A stretch of DNA of 64,000 bases from an uncultured Coxiella sp. (GTDB lineage Bacteria > Pseudomonadota > Gammaproteobacteria > Coxiellales > Coxiellaceae): assembly GCA_902623005.1 (NCBI GenBank), contig CACNSC010000007.1, forward strand, positions 29,496-93,495, written 5' to 3'. Positions within the stretch are counted from its first letter, which is position 1, and each line of letters begins with the position of its first letter. A model generated the notes under the pieces. The model was not told where the DNA came from, ran no database searches, and was given only the letters and a program-made list of their open reading frames with translations. The position numbers were made by a program, and so were the translations under genes. This document shows, piece by piece, positions 17,107-28,896 of the stretch.

Positions 17107-19008
17107 ATGCTACAAAAAATGAATGAGGTCATTAAAGGCTGGGTAGCAGGGGTCATCATTGCGATTATTGGTGCAACTTTTGTAATGTGGGGTGTGTCGT
17201 CCTACATTGGAAGTTCAAAAGGCGCTCAAGCGACGGTTGCAAAAGTCAACGGTTATAAAATAACTGAGCAAATGTTTTCAGGTCAGTTCCGTCAATTAAA
17301 AAATGGTTATTTACAGCAAGCGGGTTTGTCATCTCTGCCGGCGGAGAGTGCAGACCAGCTAAAGCAGTACGTGTTACAGAGAATGATTGAGCAGCAGTTG
17401 TTATTGCAGCAGGCTGATAGAGCTCATTTTGCTGTCTCGCCACAACAAGTTCAGGCGTTATTGATGCAAGATCCAGCGCTACAAGTGAATGGTAAATTTT
17501 CGAGGCAGCGACTTCGCGCAGCAATGTATCAATCGGGTGCGAGTAACTTGAATGAGTTTTACTCGAACATTCATCAGGAGGTTTTAATTAACCAGGTGAG
17601 TGCTGGTATCGATTTATCAAGTTTTGTCTTACCCGCCGAGTTAAATCAAGCGTATGGGCTAATGCACCAAGAGCGGCATATAGGTTATTTCAAGTTGCCA
17701 CTCTCTATGTTTAGCTCAAAGGTTAAGGTTTCATCAGAGGATATCAAGAAAGATTATGAAATAAATCAAGATCGATACATGGCACCCATGCAAGCAAGCT
17801 TTGATTACATTTTATTGGACCCGAAAGAGGTTTCTAAATCGATAAATGTGTCTGATAAGCTGATCAAGCAGTACTATCAAGATCATCTGTCAAATTATGT
17901 CTCCACCAGTCGTTGGCAAGTTACCGTATTTAAGCTTTCACCCAGCGATACAGATAAGCAAACCAGTCAGCAGTTAATGGCCCGAGCTCAACAGTTTTTA
18001 AAATCAGCTAGAACCTCGAAAAATATTGCTAAAATAGCATCCGATAATGGTTTTGTGTCATCGCAACAATGGTTGCAAGCGTCCAACCCATTGGTGTCTG
18101 ATGAGGAATTAAAAAAGATGGATGTTGGTTCGTTGTCATCGCCGATAGTGAATAAAGATGGCGTGGTTGTGTTGAAGCTCGATAAGTTTCAGGCAGCTAA
18201 GACACAGTCGATTGACTCAGTTCGTCAGCAGATAGTTGGCTTGTTAACAAGCCAGCAATTGGAGCAAGTCATGTCACGTGATACTGAGCAGCTTAGCCAG
18301 ATCAGTTATACGGACCCTGATTCCTTGGCGCCAGCTGCTAAGGCGTTGCAGTTGCCAATACTCACATCAAAGATGATGCCAAAAAGTGGTTTAGAGTCCG
18401 GATTGTTTTCAGATGCTGCTGTACTACAGGCAGCTTTTGGTGATGAGGTGATACAGCAAGGTTACAACAGTTCCCCGGTAGCGTTGAAGGATGGGAGTAT
18501 TCTAGTTTTAAGACGGCGTCAGGTAATTGAAAGTCATCAGCTGCCATTGAGTGAAGTAAAAGATCAAATTCAGGCTAAATTAACCAAGCAACGTATTGAG
18601 GAGCTAGCCGGAGTAAAGGCCTACTCACTGAAAAAAGCACTTGGCTCTGGTCAATCTACAGCTAAGCTGGCGCAGGATAACGGTTTGAGTTGGAAAGAAG
18701 TAGCGGCCTTGTCTCGAGACAGTCAGGAAGTTCCGAAGGATTTGGTGCATGCTGTTTTCAACGCTTCAATCAAAAAAAATCAAATAACGACAGGAAGCGC
18801 TTTGGTTGATGATGCTGATTATTATGTATACAAGGTCTATGGTTTTAAAAACCCTCTGGACAGTGTCAGTAATAAGGCTGATTTAAAGGCGCTAAAAGAG
18901 CAGTTGGTTAAAGCGCAATCTCAAATTGATTATGCGGCTTATACAAACAGTGTACGTGAAAAAGCATCGATCAAAATTTACCAAGATGCCCTCGCTGAGG
19001 TGCAATAG
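17107..19008 (+). CDS. ppiD: Periplasmic chaperone PpiD (SurA_N/parvulin-type)
   Basis: 633 residues. One N-terminal membrane anchor (about 12-33, VAGVIIAIIGATFVMWGV), SurA_N-like helices (40-170), a divergent parvulin domain around 265-365 and a C-terminal SurA_N-like region. PpiD holds nascent proteins leaving SecYEG. The parvulin domain lacks clear catalytic His pairs, as in E. coli PpiD, which is inactive as an isomerase. Follows hup and two tRNAs. Confidence 0.9.
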   Translation: MLQKMNEVIKGWVAGVIIAIIGATFVMWGVSSYIGSSKGAQATVAKVNGYKITEQMFSGQFRQLKNGYLQQAGLSSLPAESADQLKQYVLQRMIEQQLLLQQADRAHFAVSPQQVQALLMQDPALQVNGKFSRQRLRAAMYQSGASNLNEFYSNIHQEVLINQVSAGIDLSSFVLPAELNQAYGLMHQERHIGYFKLPLSMFSSKVKVSSEDIKKDYEINQDRYMAPMQASFDYILLDPKEVSKSINVSDKLIKQYYQDHLSNYVSTSRWQVTVFKLSPSDTDKQTSQQLMARAQQFLKSARTSKNIAKIASDNGFVSSQQWLQASNPLVSDEELKKMDVGSLSSPIVNKDGVVVLKLDKFQAAKTQSIDSVRQQIVGLLTSQQLEQVMSRDTEQLSQISYTDPDSLAPAAKALQLPILTSKMMPKSGLESGLFSDAAVLQAAFGDEVIQQGYNSSPVALKDGSILVLRRRQVIESHQLPLSEVKDQIQAKLTKQRIEELAGVKAYSLKKALGSGQSTAKLAQDNGLSWKEVAALSRDSQEVPKDLVHAVFNASIKKNQITTGSALVDDADYYVYKVYGFKNPLDSVSNKADLKALKEQLVKAQSQIDYAAYTNSVREKASIKIYQDALAEVQ

Positions 19009-19132
19009 TTACAAGGCAAGTATTCGCTCTTTAATTTGAGTTTGCTATTTTGAGTGACAGTGTGCATAACCATTGTTTATGACTGCTGACTTAGCTAATA
19101 TGGCACCAATAATTTAGGTGATGGAAAATTTT

Positions 19133-19900
19133 ATGCGAAAGTTCCTTATCGCTGCCAATTGGAAAATGAACGGCAACCGAGATAGTGTAGACAAGCTAGC
19201 CAGTGAGCTTGCTAATAGTTGCTCAGATAATGATACCGTTGATTGGGTTGTTTGCCCAAGTTCTGTTCATATCTCTCAAGTGCAGCAAATGCTGAGTTCG
19301 ACGCCAATTGCTATTGGTGCGCAATCAGTCAGTGATTCTGAAGATGGCGCTTTTACCGGTGATATTTCTGCTGCCATGATTAAAGACCAGGGCTGCGAAT
19401 TTGTCATTATTGGTCATTCTGAAAGACGGACATACCACCATGAGACTAACTCTGATGTTGTGGCTCAGTTGGAAAAGGCCTTGAATGTTGGTTTGAAGCC
19501 AATTATTTGTATAGGGGAATCAGCAGAGCAACGACAGGCGGGTCTTGTTGAGCAGACAATCCATCAGCAGTTACAGCCAGTGCTTGATAGTTTGCCGTCT
19601 CAAGAGTCTCTCGCCGAGTGCATCATCGCGTACGAGCCTATTTGGGCGATTGGTACGGGGGTCAATGCAACACCTGAACAAGCTCAGTCTGCACATCATG
19701 CTATTCGACAGATGTTGATGGAATATGATTCTGAATTGGCGGCTCTTATTAGGGTTATCTACGGTGGTAGCGTTAAGTCCTCTAACGCAGCCAGTTTATT
19801 TGAAATGCCCGATATTGATGGCGCATTAGTTGGTGGGGCATCTTTATTGGCTCAGGAATTTCTTAAAATAGGTGAGTTATGCAATCGATCTTATTGTTAG
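19133..19900 (+). CDS. tpiA: Triosephosphate isomerase
   Basis: 255 residues from the ATG at 19133, at which the family's usual N terminus starts; GTG and ATG at 19118 and 19121 give a short extension. Catalytic Lys in AANWKMNG, His in IIGHSERR, Glu in AYEPIWAIGTG and phosphate loop YGGSVKSSN, VGGASL. Interconverts DHAP and G3P, the latter a substrate of Dxs. Overlaps secG by 22 nt. Confidence 0.97.
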   Translation: MRKFLIAANWKMNGNRDSVDKLASELANSCSDNDTVDWVVCPSSVHISQVQQMLSSTPIAIGAQSVSDSEDGAFTGDISAAMIKDQGCEFVIIGHSERRTYHHETNSDVVAQLEKALNVGLKPIICIGESAEQRQAGLVEQTIHQQLQPVLDSLPSQESLAECIIAYEPIWAIGTGVNATPEQAQSAHHAIRQMLMEYDSELAALIRVIYGGSVKSSNAASLFEMPDIDGALVGGASLLAQEFLKIGELCNRSYC

Positions 19901-20175
19901 TACATACGTTGGTTTGTGTTTTTATAATTGTGCTCGTATTGTTGCAGCACGGTAAGGGTGCTGACGTCGGTGCGGCATTTGGCAGTGGTAGCTCCAATAC
20001 GATGTTTGGCAGCGAAGGCTCTTTGCCCTTTTTAGTTAAGGTTACTTGCGTTTTAGCGGTCATTTTTTACTTGACCAGTATTAGTCTCGGGCACATTGCT
20101 GGTGTTCAATCTAGACAACAACAATCGCAGGTGCCGACTACTTCAGTGCCTAATGTGCCTATGCCGTCGCAGTGA
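19879..20175 (+). CDS. secG: Preprotein translocase subunit SecG
   Basis: 98 residues with two membrane segments (about 3-22 and 53-72) and the conserved loop LLQHGKGADVGAAFGSGSSNTMFG. Accessory subunit of SecYEG. Order tpiA-secG-tRNA-Leu-nuo is the normal gammaproteobacterial one. Confidence 0.95.
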   Translation: MQSILLLVHTLVCVFIIVLVLLQHGKGADVGAAFGSGSSNTMFGSEGSLPFLVKVTCVLAVIFYLTSISLGHIAGVQSRQQQSQVPTTSVPNVPMPSQ

Positions 20176-20202
20176 TTGTCGTGAGGATTTGAGGGGTTTA
20201 AA

Positions 20203-20289
20203 GCCGAAGTGGTGAAATTGGTAGACACGCAGCCTTGAGGGGGCTGTGACTGTATGGTCGTGTCGGTTCGAGTCCGACCTTCGGCACCA
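20203..20289 (+). tRNA. tRNA-Leu (GAG)
   Basis: 87 nt with a long variable arm (class II). Acceptor GCCGAAG/CTTCGGC, anticodon stem-loop CAGCC-TTGAGGG-GGCTG, CCA encoded. Lies between secG and nuoA as expected. Confidence 0.97.
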
Positions 20290-20365
20290 TCTTATCTGAT
20301 CGTGTGAATGATGATTGTGTTTGGCATAATACGTTGATTTGAGATTATCTTCGAGAGGACGATGA

Positions 20366-20722
20366 ATGTTAGCTGCATACATGAGTATCTTTATTTTTAT
20401 GGTATTTGCAGTTGCTATTGGGGTGACTGCATTAACATTTGGTAAGCTTTTAGGTAAGCGAATTCCCTCTGCCGGTAAGGATGGTCCGTATGAGTGTGGT
20501 TTTGACCCAATGGAGCATGCTCGACTTCCGTTTGATGTTCGATATTATTTGGTCGCTATCCTATTTATATTATTTGATCTTGAGACGGCTTTTTTATTTC
20601 CTTGGGCTAAAGTGATTCGTCACCTATCAGGACCTGGATTCTGGGCTGCAATTTTTTTCTTAGGGGTGTTACTGGTAGGTTTTGTCTATGAGTGGAAGCA
20701 AGGCGCACTGGAGTGGCAATAA
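20366..20722 (+). CDS. nuoA: NADH-quinone oxidoreductase subunit A
   Basis: 118 residues, three membrane segments, with the conserved loop [22 protein letters not shown] and helix [15 protein letters not shown]. Membrane-arm subunit of complex I next to NuoH. RBS GAGAGGA. First gene of a complete nuoABCDEFGHIJKLMN operon; a CATAAT at 20325-20330 is a possible -10. Confidence 0.97.
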   Translation: MLAAYMSIFIFMVFAVAIGVTALTFGKLLGKRIPSAGKDGPYECGFDPMEHARLPFDVRYYLVAILFILFDLETAFLFPWAKVIRHLSGPGFWAAIFFLGVLLVGFVYEWKQGALEWQ

Positions 20723-20757
20723 AATTGACGGTTTCTTTAGGTGTTTAGGTATTACTT

Positions 20758-21237
20758 ATGAAATTACAGCAAGAAAATCATCAGGGGTTTGTATTAACCT
20801 CCTCTAATGCCTTGATCAATTGGGCACGTGCCGGCTCATTGTGGCCAATGACATTTGGCTTGGCTTGCTGTGCGGTTGAAATGATGCATGCCTGGATGTC
20901 TCGGTATGATATGGATCGATTTGGAGTGATCCCACGTCCCAGTCCACGCCAGTCTGATGTTATGATTGTGTCCGGTACGCTAGTCAATAAAATGGCTCCG
21001 GCTTTACGACGAGTTTACGACCAAATGGCAGAGCCTCGATGGGTTATCTCTATGGGTTCATGCGCAAACGGTGGCGGTTATTATCATTACTCCTATTCCG
21101 TGACACGTGGTTGTGATCGAATTGTTCCTGTTGATATTTATGTGCCGGGTTGTCCTCCCTGTGCTGAGGCCTTGGTCTACGGCGTCATACAGTTGCAAAA
21201 TAAGATTACCCGAAAGCAACAATTTGATAGAGATTAA
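20758..21237 (+). CDS. nuoB: NADH-quinone oxidoreductase subunit B
   Basis: 159 residues. The four ligands of the N2 [4Fe-4S] cluster are seen: tandem cysteines in [19 protein letters not shown], and [12 protein letters not shown]2 passes electrons to quinone at the NuoB/D/H interface. Confidence 0.98.
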   Translation: MKLQQENHQGFVLTSSNALINWARAGSLWPMTFGLACCAVEMMHAWMSRYDMDRFGVIPRPSPRQSDVMIVSGTLVNKMAPALRRVYDQMAEPRWVISMGSCANGGGYYHYSYSVTRGCDRIVPVDIYVPGCPPCAEALVYGVIQLQNKITRKQQFDRD

Positions 21238-21256
21238 TTCAGTGAGGATTTCATAG

Positions 21257-21949
21257 GTGGCCGATTATTTTCAACAACTCAAAGAAGCTCTGCAGCAACA
21301 TTGCCAGGAATGGATTGTTGAGATTAAGTTATTGGATTGTGTCACTGTTGAGGTCAAGCCCGATTGTCTATTAGAGCTTGCAAAGTGCCTGAGAGACAAT
21401 GAGTTATTTCAGTTTACGACTTTATTGGATGTTTGCGGTGTTGACTATTTAGAGTATGGTCAAACTGAATGGCGCACTCGTGACGCTACGAGTGAAGGTT
21501 ACTCAAGAGGCGTATCTGAAGGTAAAAAGAAACAAGTTATTCCTTGGGATAAGCCGCGCTTTGCTGCCGTCTATCATCTTTTGTCGATGCCGTTAAACCG
21601 TCGGCTTCGCTTGAAGGCGTACTTGCAGCCTGAGCCTAAAATTGCTTCTGTAAATAGCATCTGGCCCTCAGCCAACTGGTATGAGCGCGAGGCATTTGAT
21701 CTATTTGGTATTGTTTTCGAGGGTCATCCAGATCTTCGTCGAATATTGACAGACTATGGCTTTAAAGGGCATCCCTTTCGTAAAGATTTCCCTCTAGTTG
21801 GTGAAGTTGAGATGCGTTATGATGCCGCAACGGAGCAATGTATTTACGAGCCGGTGAGTATCAAAGAACGAGTTTTAGTACCCAAAGTCATTCGTGATGA
21901 TCACCGTTACATGTCTCCACAATCAGTAGAGGAAGACAGCAATGGCTGA
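21257..21949 (+). CDS. nuoC: NADH-quinone oxidoreductase subunit C
   Basis: 230 residues from a GTG. 30-kDa subunit signature: [41 protein letters not shown] is recognisable from about 148. Separate from NuoD, not fused as in E. coli. Overlaps nuoD by 8 nt. A charged insert near 75-95 ([18 protein letters not shown]) is longer than I expect. Confidence 0.96.
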   Translation: MADYFQQLKEALQQHCQEWIVEIKLLDCVTVEVKPDCLLELAKCLRDNELFQFTTLLDVCGVDYLEYGQTEWRTRDATSEGYSRGVSEGKKKQVIPWDKPRFAAVYHLLSMPLNRRLRLKAYLQPEPKIASVNSIWPSANWYEREAFDLFGIVFEGHPDLRRILTDYGFKGHPFRKDFPLVGEVEMRYDAATEQCIYEPVSIKERVLVPKVIRDDHRYMSPQSVEEDSNG

Positions 21950-23195
21950 AATTCAATCCTTCAAATTTAATTTTGGACCGCAACATCCGGCCGCTCATGG
22001 TGTTCTGAGATTGATTGTTGAAGCCGATGGTGAGCTAGTTAAAGATCTTGATGCTCACATTGGCTTGTTGCACCGTGCCACTGAGAAGCTGGCTGAATCA
22101 AAGCCTTTCAATCAAACCATCGGTTACATGGATAGGCTCGATTATGTGTCGATGATGTGCAACGAGCTTGGTTATGTGTTGGCGATCGAAAAATTATTAA
22201 AAATTACTGCGCCGATTAGAGCACAGTACATTCGAGTAATGTTTTGTGAAATCACTCGAATCCTAAATCACTTAATGTGGTTGGGTGCTGCAGCGTTGGA
22301 TGTCGGGGCGATGACGCCGATTCTTTATTGTTTCCGTGAACGTGAGGATTTGCTCGATTGTTATGAGGCGGTATCTGGTGCCCGTATGCATGCCACCTAT
22401 TTCCGTCCAGGTGGTGTTTACCGTGATTTACCCGATGAAATGCCAAAGTATGCACCATCACGTTGGCACAATGCCAAGCAAACTGAAAAAAGAAATGCGA
22501 ATCGTAATGGCTCGTTGTTGGATTTTATTCAAGATTTTACCAATCGTTTTCCGGCTTTGATTGACGAATATGAGTCGTTGTTGACAGATAATCGAATTTT
22601 CAAACAACGTACTGTCGATATTGCTGTGGTTTCAGCAGAGCGTGCTGTCCAGTTGGGATTTTCTGGTCCGATGTTAAGGTCTTCCGGCGTAGATTGGGAT
22701 TTGCGAAAAAATCAGCCTTATGAAGTCTATGATCGCTTGGACTTTGATGTGCCAATTGGTACTCGTGGTGATTGTTATGATCGCTATTTGGTAAGAGTGG
22801 AAGAGATGCGGCAATCTAATCGAATTATCCAGCAATGTGTTGATTGGCTGCAGCAAAACCCAGGCCCCGTTATGCTTGACGATTATAAAATCACTGTGCC
22901 GAGTCGAGAGCAGATGAAGACGAGTATGGAAGCACAAATACATCACTTTAAGCACTTTACAGAAGGTTATAGTGTACCTCCTGGTGAAGTATACGCCTGT
23001 GTCGAACAACCTAAAGGTGAGTTTGGTGTGTATTTAGTTTCAGATGGTGCAAATAAGCCATATCGAATGAAGATTCGTGCCGCTAGTTATCCGCATTTAG
23101 CAGCGATCAATGAAATGACACGTGGTCACATGTTGGCGGATTTGGTTGCAGTTATCTCCACTATCGATGTCGTTTTTGGTGAGATTGATCGCTAA
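21942..23195 (+). CDS. nuoD: NADH-quinone oxidoreductase subunit D
   Basis: 417 residues, 49-kDa subunit. N-terminal [14 protein letters not shown] carries the quinone-site His, and the family segments [12 protein letters not shown] and [17 protein letters not shown] are intact. Forms the quinone pocket with NuoB. Confidence 0.98.
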   Translation: MAEIQSFKFNFGPQHPAAHGVLRLIVEADGELVKDLDAHIGLLHRATEKLAESKPFNQTIGYMDRLDYVSMMCNELGYVLAIEKLLKITAPIRAQYIRVMFCEITRILNHLMWLGAAALDVGAMTPILYCFREREDLLDCYEAVSGARMHATYFRPGGVYRDLPDEMPKYAPSRWHNAKQTEKRNANRNGSLLDFIQDFTNRFPALIDEYESLLTDNRIFKQRTVDIAVVSAERAVQLGFSGPMLRSSGVDWDLRKNQPYEVYDRLDFDVPIGTRGDCYDRYLVRVEEMRQSNRIIQQCVDWLQQNPGPVMLDDYKITVPSREQMKTSMEAQIHHFKHFTEGYSVPPGEVYACVEQPKGEFGVYLVSDGANKPYRMKIRAASYPHLAAINEMTRGHMLADLVAVISTIDVVFGEIDR

Positions 23196-23209
23196 CGTTT
23201 TAATGAGTT

Positions 23210-23719
23210 ATGGGTATGGTTATGGAACATACAATTGAACTGTCCAGTGAGCTCAAGCAACAGATTGATCACTGGTGTCAAAAATTTCCTGAAGATCAGC
23301 GTCGCTCGGCAGTGCCTGCAGCATTACTTCACGCACAAGAAGAGAACGGCGGCTATTTATCCGGGGAGCTCATCAACGCTATCGCAAGTTATCTAGGTTT
23401 GCAGCCAATTGAAGTTTATGAGGTTGCAACTTTCTATGACATGTTTGAGTTTAAGCCGGTTGGTAACAAAATTGGCGTTTGTACCAATGTTTCCTGCATG
23501 CTTAGAGGTTCAGACGAACTGGTTGAAATGCTTGAATCACGACTAGGAATTAAAATGGGTGAAACAACGCCCGATGGTCGTTTTACTTTGCGTGATGTTG
23601 AGTGTTTGGCAGCTTGCCATTTGGCGCCGGTTTGCCAAGTTAATGATAAAACTATTCATGAAAATGTGACGACTGAGAAGCTCGGCGAAATTTTGCAGAC
23701 ACTTGAGGGGGCAGCATGA
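23210..23719 (+). CDS. nuoE: NADH-quinone oxidoreductase subunit E
   Basis: 169 residues (ATG at 23210; ATG at 23216 or 23222 also possible). 24-kDa subunit with the four [2Fe-2S] ligands in CTNVSC and VECLAAC, after EVYEVATFYDMF. Part of the NADH input module with NuoF and NuoG. Overlaps nuoF by 4 nt. Confidence 0.96.
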   Translation: MGMVMEHTIELSSELKQQIDHWCQKFPEDQRRSAVPAALLHAQEENGGYLSGELINAIASYLGLQPIEVYEVATFYDMFEFKPVGNKIGVCTNVSCMLRGSDELVEMLESRLGIKMGETTPDGRFTLRDVECLAACHLAPVCQVNDKTIHENVTTEKLGEILQTLEGAA

Positions 23720-24978
23720 AACTGGATCAAGTATGTTTGCGGACACGTCAGCTGCCAAATCCGGCCTCATTAGCAACCTATGAGAGCATTGGTGGTTATG
23801 TTCAGCTTAAGAAAGTACTGTCTGGAGAGATAGAGCCCAGTGCAGTGATTGATGCGCTTAAGTCCTCGGGTTTACGAGGTCGAGGTGGGGCGGGTTTTCC
23901 AACAGGATTAAAATGGAGCTTCGTCTCGCGTGATACTCCGGGTCAAAAATACATGATCTGTAATGCCGATGAAAGTGAGCCTGGCACAGCTAAGGATCGT
24001 GAGATTCTTCGATTGAATCCTCATCAAATGATTGAGGGTATCGCAATTGCTTGTGCCATTATGAAAGCCAGTGTCGGTTACATATATTTTCGTGGTGAGT
24101 TTTACGATTTTTTTAATTCGACAGAATTGGCACTCAAAGATGCCTACGATGCCGGTTACTTGGGTAAAAATGTTTTGAATAGTGGCCTTGATATCGATTT
24201 ATTTAATGCTCGCAGTGGTGGTGCTTACATTTGTGGTGAGGAAACAGCATTGATGAATGCATTAGAAGGTAAGCGTGGGAACCCAAGATACAAGCCACCG
24301 TTTCCTGCTAACTTTGGTTTATATGGTAAGCCGACCACAATCAATAACGTTGAGACCTTTGCGTCGGTACCAATGATTCTTGAGAAAGAGCCTGCGTGGT
24401 TCTCTGATTTGGGTGTCGAGAAAAGCGGTGGTACAAAAATATTTACGGTGAGCGGGCACGTCAATAAGCCTGGCAGTTACGAAATCCCATTGGGGCTGCC
24501 ATTTCCTGAGTTACTTGAGCTTGCAGGTGGCGTTCTAAACGGTGCTAAGTTAAAGGCCGTGATTCCTGGTGGTAGTTCTGCCCCCGTATTGCCTGCTCAT
24601 ATCATGATGAAAACCAACTTAGATTATGAGTCATTAGCACAAGCCGGATCAATGTTGGGTTCTGGTGGTCTCATGGTAATGGATGAATCTACTTCCATGG
24701 TAAAAGTGCTGCAACGTATTTCACGCTTTTACATGCACGAGTCATGCGGACAATGTACGCCATGCCGAGAAGGAACAGGCTGGGTCTATCGTCTGATATC
24801 GAAAATTGCCGATGGTAAAGCTTCAATCTCTGATTTAGAGCTGCTTGGAAAAGTAGCAAAAAACATTGAGGGAAGAACCATCTGTGCTTTTGGTGAAGCA
24901 GCCGCATGGCCGGTTGCAGGATTTTTAAAACATTTTTATGACGAATTTGTCGACCACGTCAAAGATGATCACAGGTAG
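23716..24978 (+). CDS. nuoF: NADH-quinone oxidoreductase subunit F
   Basis: 420 residues, 51-kDa subunit. FMN/NADH site LRGRGGAGFPTGLKW and GAYICGEETAL; [4Fe-4S] ligands in CGQCTPCREGTGW plus a cysteine in GRTICAFG. Accepts hydride from NADH. Confidence 0.98.
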   Translation: MKLDQVCLRTRQLPNPASLATYESIGGYVQLKKVLSGEIEPSAVIDALKSSGLRGRGGAGFPTGLKWSFVSRDTPGQKYMICNADESEPGTAKDREILRLNPHQMIEGIAIACAIMKASVGYIYFRGEFYDFFNSTELALKDAYDAGYLGKNVLNSGLDIDLFNARSGGAYICGEETALMNALEGKRGNPRYKPPFPANFGLYGKPTTINNVETFASVPMILEKEPAWFSDLGVEKSGGTKIFTVSGHVNKPGSYEIPLGLPFPELLELAGGVLNGAKLKAVIPGGSSAPVLPAHIMMKTNLDYESLAQAGSMLGSGGLMVMDESTSMVKVLQRISRFYMHESCGQCTPCREGTGWVYRLISKIADGKASISDLELLGKVAKNIEGRTICAFGEAAAWPVAGFLKHFYDEFVDHVKDDHR

Positions 24979-24982
24979 AACT

Positions 24983-27355
24983 ATGTTAGAGCTGACAATC
25001 GATGATAAAGCCATATCGGTCAATGAAGGTGCTACCATCATTGAGGCGGCTGATTCAGTTGGTATTTACATTCCACGGTTTTGTTATCACAAGAAATTAT
25101 CAGTTGCTGCAAACTGTCGTATGTGTTTAGTTGAGGTTGAGGGCTCACGTAAGCCGTTACCTGCATGCGCGACACCGGTAACCGATAAAATGAAGGTCTT
25201 CACAGCTTCAAAAATGGCATTGGAAGCTCAGCGCATTGTATTGGAGTTCTTGCTGATCAATCATCCGTTGGATTGCCCGGTGTGCGACCAAGGTGGTGTT
25301 TGTGAGTTGCAAGATCTATCAATGGGATTTGGCAGTGCGCATTCAGAATTTGATGAAACCAAAGTGGCAGTCCACAGCCCCAATCTTGGCCCCTTAATCG
25401 ATACACACATGACGCGCTGTATCAAATGCACACGCTGTGTGCGTTTTGGTGAAGAGATCGCTGGTATTTCTGAGTTAGGCGTGCTCAATCGAGGAGAGCA
25501 CTCAACAATTGCTAATTACATGTCTAAGCTGGTGCATTCTGAAATGTCCGGCAATGTGATTGATATTTGCCCCGTCGGTGCGTTAACAGCCAAGCCTTCT
25601 AAATATAATCATCGTGGTTGGGAGGTGCATGAGCATCCGTATATTGCTGCTCATGATTGTTTAGGTTCTAATATTTTTATTCATTGTCGCCGTCATGATA
25701 ATTATGAGGCGCGTGAAATCATGAACGTTGTGCCGAGAATGAATGAGTCTATCAATGAAGGTTGGATCAGTGATCGTGATCGTTTCAGCTATCAAGCACT
25801 GCAGCACCAGTCGCGAGCACTAGAGCCAATGATCAAGTCGAATGGCCAGTGGCGCGAGGTTGATTGGCAGCGCGCCTTGGTTGAAATTGCAGACAAGCTG
25901 CGTACTTTGGTAGATAAATACGATAATGAAGCTGTTGCAGCGATCACCACACCTTACAGCACGACAGAAGAATGTTACTTGTTGCAGAAGCTAGTCCGAG
26001 CATTGGGGTGCGATCATGTTGATTTCAGAATTCGCGAACAAGATTTTTCTGATCAAGAACATGGTGCGTCTTTTCTTAAACTCAATACGCCGATTGCTGA
26101 TATCACATCCCAAGATACCCTCTTGGTTGTTGGTTCTAATGTAAGGCACGAGCAACCGATTCTTTCTCACAAAATAAACCAGGCTACCAAGGCCGGTGCT
26201 GTTGTGATGAGTATCAACCCGGTGGATTACGATAGTGTGTTTCCGGTGGACCACGCATTACTGACAGGTGATATTGTTTATGGACTGGCTCAAGTAGCCA
26301 AGTGTTTATTACCAGATCATGTTCATGAGGTGACGTCTTTCGATCGCATTGAAGTTTCAGATCAAGCTAAAATAATTGCAGAGAAGTTATCGCAGGCACA
26401 ATCGGGTGCACTACTTCTGGGTGAATTTGCTATTAGTCATCCACAGGCAAGTTTGATTCGTGCGCTTGCCTATTTAATCGAGAAGCACAGCAGTGTTACG
26501 GTTGGTTTTATGACCGTTGGTCCGAATACCGCAGGTGCTTATGCAGCGGGTGCCGTTCCGCATTATAGTCCAAATCGATCAGGCGAAGCATTGTCAGGTC
26601 GTGATGCCAAAGCGTTATTGACTGATAAGCCCGCTAAAGCAGTTATCGTGCTAGGTGCAGAATTAGAATTCGACTGTGCTTATTCGTCAGCTGCCTTAAA
26701 AGCACTTTCTGAGGCCAGTCTGGTTATCTGTTTGTCATCATTCGTTACCCCAGCAATGCAAGAGTATGCTGATTTTATTTTGCCAATAGCGCCATTTTCT
26801 GAAAATTCTGGAACTTATGTTAATGCCGACGGAACATGGCAGTCTTTTTCAGCGGCTACTATTCCTCAAGGTCAGGCAAAGCCCGCCTGGAAAGTGCTTC
26901 GAGCATTAGCTGGATTTATGATGTTGGATGACTTTGACTATAAAACAGATCATCAAGTTATTAGTGAGCTTAAAAATTTGCTAGATGATGTAACAGTTGA
27001 CTCGGTGCCAGAGTTGCCATTACCAGCAGTGATTGAGCCCAAGCAAAATTTATTGCGGCTTGCTAGCTGGCCGCTTTATCGAGTCGATCCGTTAGTTCGT
27101 CATGCGTCAGCCTTGCAGGCCATGCACGATAGCGAGCCACAAGCTATTAAACTGAGTATGGCCACTGCAAAAGAATATAATCTGGTTGAGGGAGATCTTA
27201 CAACAGCTCGACAAGGTGGTAGTGAAATCAAGCTTCCATTAGTCATTGATGATCGAGTCAGCTATGGTGTGGTCATGATTGCTTCAGCTTGTGAAGAGAC
27301 TCGTGGTTTTGGTCAAGTGTCTCAATCGATAGAGCTTGTTCAGGAGGGGTTATGA
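24983..27355 (+). CDS. nuoG: NADH-quinone oxidoreductase subunit G
   Basis: 790 residues from the ATG at 24983, five nt after the nuoF stop; a longer start at 24938 would overlap nuoF. Ferredoxin-like N terminus ([22 protein letters not shown]), [12 protein letters not shown], then [15 protein letters not shown] and ICPVGALT for the iron-sulfur clusters, and a molybdopterin-oxidoreductase-like C-terminal domain. Overlaps nuoH by 4 nt. Confidence 0.97.
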   Translation: MLELTIDDKAISVNEGATIIEAADSVGIYIPRFCYHKKLSVAANCRMCLVEVEGSRKPLPACATPVTDKMKVFTASKMALEAQRIVLEFLLINHPLDCPVCDQGGVCELQDLSMGFGSAHSEFDETKVAVHSPNLGPLIDTHMTRCIKCTRCVRFGEEIAGISELGVLNRGEHSTIANYMSKLVHSEMSGNVIDICPVGALTAKPSKYNHRGWEVHEHPYIAAHDCLGSNIFIHCRRHDNYEAREIMNVVPRMNESINEGWISDRDRFSYQALQHQSRALEPMIKSNGQWREVDWQRALVEIADKLRTLVDKYDNEAVAAITTPYSTTEECYLLQKLVRALGCDHVDFRIREQDFSDQEHGASFLKLNTPIADITSQDTLLVVGSNVRHEQPILSHKINQATKAGAVVMSINPVDYDSVFPVDHALLTGDIVYGLAQVAKCLLPDHVHEVTSFDRIEVSDQAKIIAEKLSQAQSGALLLGEFAISHPQASLIRALAYLIEKHSSVTVGFMTVGPNTAGAYAAGAVPHYSPNRSGEALSGRDAKALLTDKPAKAVIVLGAELEFDCAYSSAALKALSEASLVICLSSFVTPAMQEYADFILPIAPFSENSGTYVNADGTWQSFSAATIPQGQAKPAWKVLRALAGFMMLDDFDYKTDHQVISELKNLLDDVTVDSVPELPLPAVIEPKQNLLRLASWPLYRVDPLVRHASALQAMHDSEPQAIKLSMATAKEYNLVEGDLTTARQGGSEIKLPLVIDDRVSYGVVMIASACEETRGFGQVSQSIELVQEGL

Positions 27356-28362
27356 TCGATCAGTTGTGGATCTTGTTATTTACGGTTATCAAGATTCTAA
27401 TCATTATCATCCCGCTGATGATTGTTGTTGCTTATGTCACTATGTTGGAGCGCAAAGTGATTGGTTTTATGCAGGTTCGTGTTGGCCCTAATCGTGTTGG
27501 ATGGGGGGGTGTTTTACAGCCATTAGCAGATGTCATGAAACTACTCACTAAAGAGGTGATCTCTCCTGCTGCCTCTGACAAATGGTTATTTATGATATCG
27601 CCAATTATTACCTTAGCACCGGCATTGGTTGTCTGGTCGGTGATTCCGTTTGATAAAACTTGGGTGTTAGCTAATGTTAATGCTGGGTTGTTGTTCATTT
27701 TTGCAATGTCATCACTCGGAATTTACGGTATTTTAATCGGTGGTTGGTCATCGAACTCAATTTATGCAACGTTTGGTGCACTCCGTGCAGCAGCACAGAT
27801 TATCTCTTACGAGTTAGCCATGGGCTTTGCGTTTGTTGGTGTGCTATCGCTCACTGGCGAGATGAACCTGAATAAAATCATTTTGCAGCAGTCTGGTGGA
27901 ATTTGGCATTGGTACTTCATCCCTTTATTCCCACTTTTTGTGGTCTATTGGATTTCGGGTGTTGCTGAAACCAACCGATCACCGTTTGATATTGCCGAAG
28001 GTGAGGCAGAGATCGTAGCGGGGTTCCATGTTGAATATTCTGGGATGGGATTTGCATTATTTTTCTTAGCCGAGTATGCCAATATGTTGCTGATATCAGG
28101 TATCGCAGCACTGGTTTTCTTTGGTGGGTGGCTATCTCCGTTTGATGGTATTCCATACGTTCAAGACTGGTTTGCCTGGGTGCCTGGCATTGTTTGGTTC
28201 TTCTTAAAAACTGCTTTTTTCATTTATCTGTATTTTTGGTTGCGCGCTACTATGCCGCGATACCGTTACGATCAGCTCATGCAATTAGGCTGGAAGGTAT
28301 TAATACCTGTATCGATATTTTGGTTGTTTGTTGTGGCAATATTTGTTCACTATTTGGGTTAA
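27352..28362 (+). CDS. nuoH: NADH-quinone oxidoreductase subunit H
   Basis: 336 residues, about eight membrane helices. [19 protein letters not shown] and the quinone-channel loop [26 protein letters not shown] are intact. Joins the peripheral and membrane arms. Confidence 0.98.
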   Translation: MIDQLWILLFTVIKILIIIIPLMIVVAYVTMLERKVIGFMQVRVGPNRVGWGGVLQPLADVMKLLTKEVISPAASDKWLFMISPIITLAPALVVWSVIPFDKTWVLANVNAGLLFIFAMSSLGIYGILIGGWSSNSIYATFGALRAAAQIISYELAMGFAFVGVLSLTGEMNLNKIILQQSGGIWHWYFIPLFPLFVVYWISGVAETNRSPFDIAEGEAEIVAGFHVEYSGMGFALFFLAEYANMLLISGIAALVFFGGWLSPFDGIPYVQDWFAWVPGIVWFFLKTAFFIYLYFWLRATMPRYRYDQLMQLGWKVLIPVSIFWLFVVAIFVHYLG

Positions 28363-28392
28363 TTAAAGAGTTATACATAAGAGATTATTAAG

Positions 28393-28887
28393 ATGATGCA
28401 TTGGTTAGTAACTCAGATAAAGAAATTTACTTTGTGGGAACTGCTATGTGGTTTATCGGTCACGCAGCGAAACTTCAGTAAAACCAAAGAAACCATTCAG
28501 TATCCAGAAGAAGAGATGCCGATCTCACCCCGATTTCGTGGCGTGTTGGCTCTGCGTCGTTACCCTAATGGAGAAGAGAGATGCATCGCATGCAAATTAT
28601 GTGAGGCAACTTGTCCAGCAGCAGCTATCACTATCGAGTCTGGACCGCGATTAGAGGACGGCTCTAGACGCACAACTCGCTATGATGTGGATGTTTTTAA
28701 ATGCATCAACTGCGGCTTTTGTGAGGAAGCTTGTCCGGTTGATTCAATTGTATCCTCACCTGAGATGCACTATCACTTTCAAAATCGTGGCGAAAACATT
28801 CTCACCAAAGAAAAACTTTTAATGATTGGTGATCTTTATGAAGAGCAAATTGCTAAAGATCGTCAAAAACAAGAGAAGTACAGGTAG
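28393..28887 (+). CDS. nuoI: NADH-quinone oxidoreductase subunit I
   Basis: 164 residues. Two [4Fe-4S] motifs, [12 protein letters not shown] and [12 protein letters not shown]. The N-terminal region is soluble, so the subunit relays electrons between NuoG and NuoB. Confidence 0.98.
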   Translation: MMHWLVTQIKKFTLWELLCGLSVTQRNFSKTKETIQYPEEEMPISPRFRGVLALRRYPNGEERCIACKLCEATCPAAAITIESGPRLEDGSRRTTRYDVDVFKCINCGFCEEACPVDSIVSSPEMHYHFQNRGENILTKEKLLMIGDLYEEQIAKDRQKQEKYR

Positions 28888-28896
28888 AAGTTCATT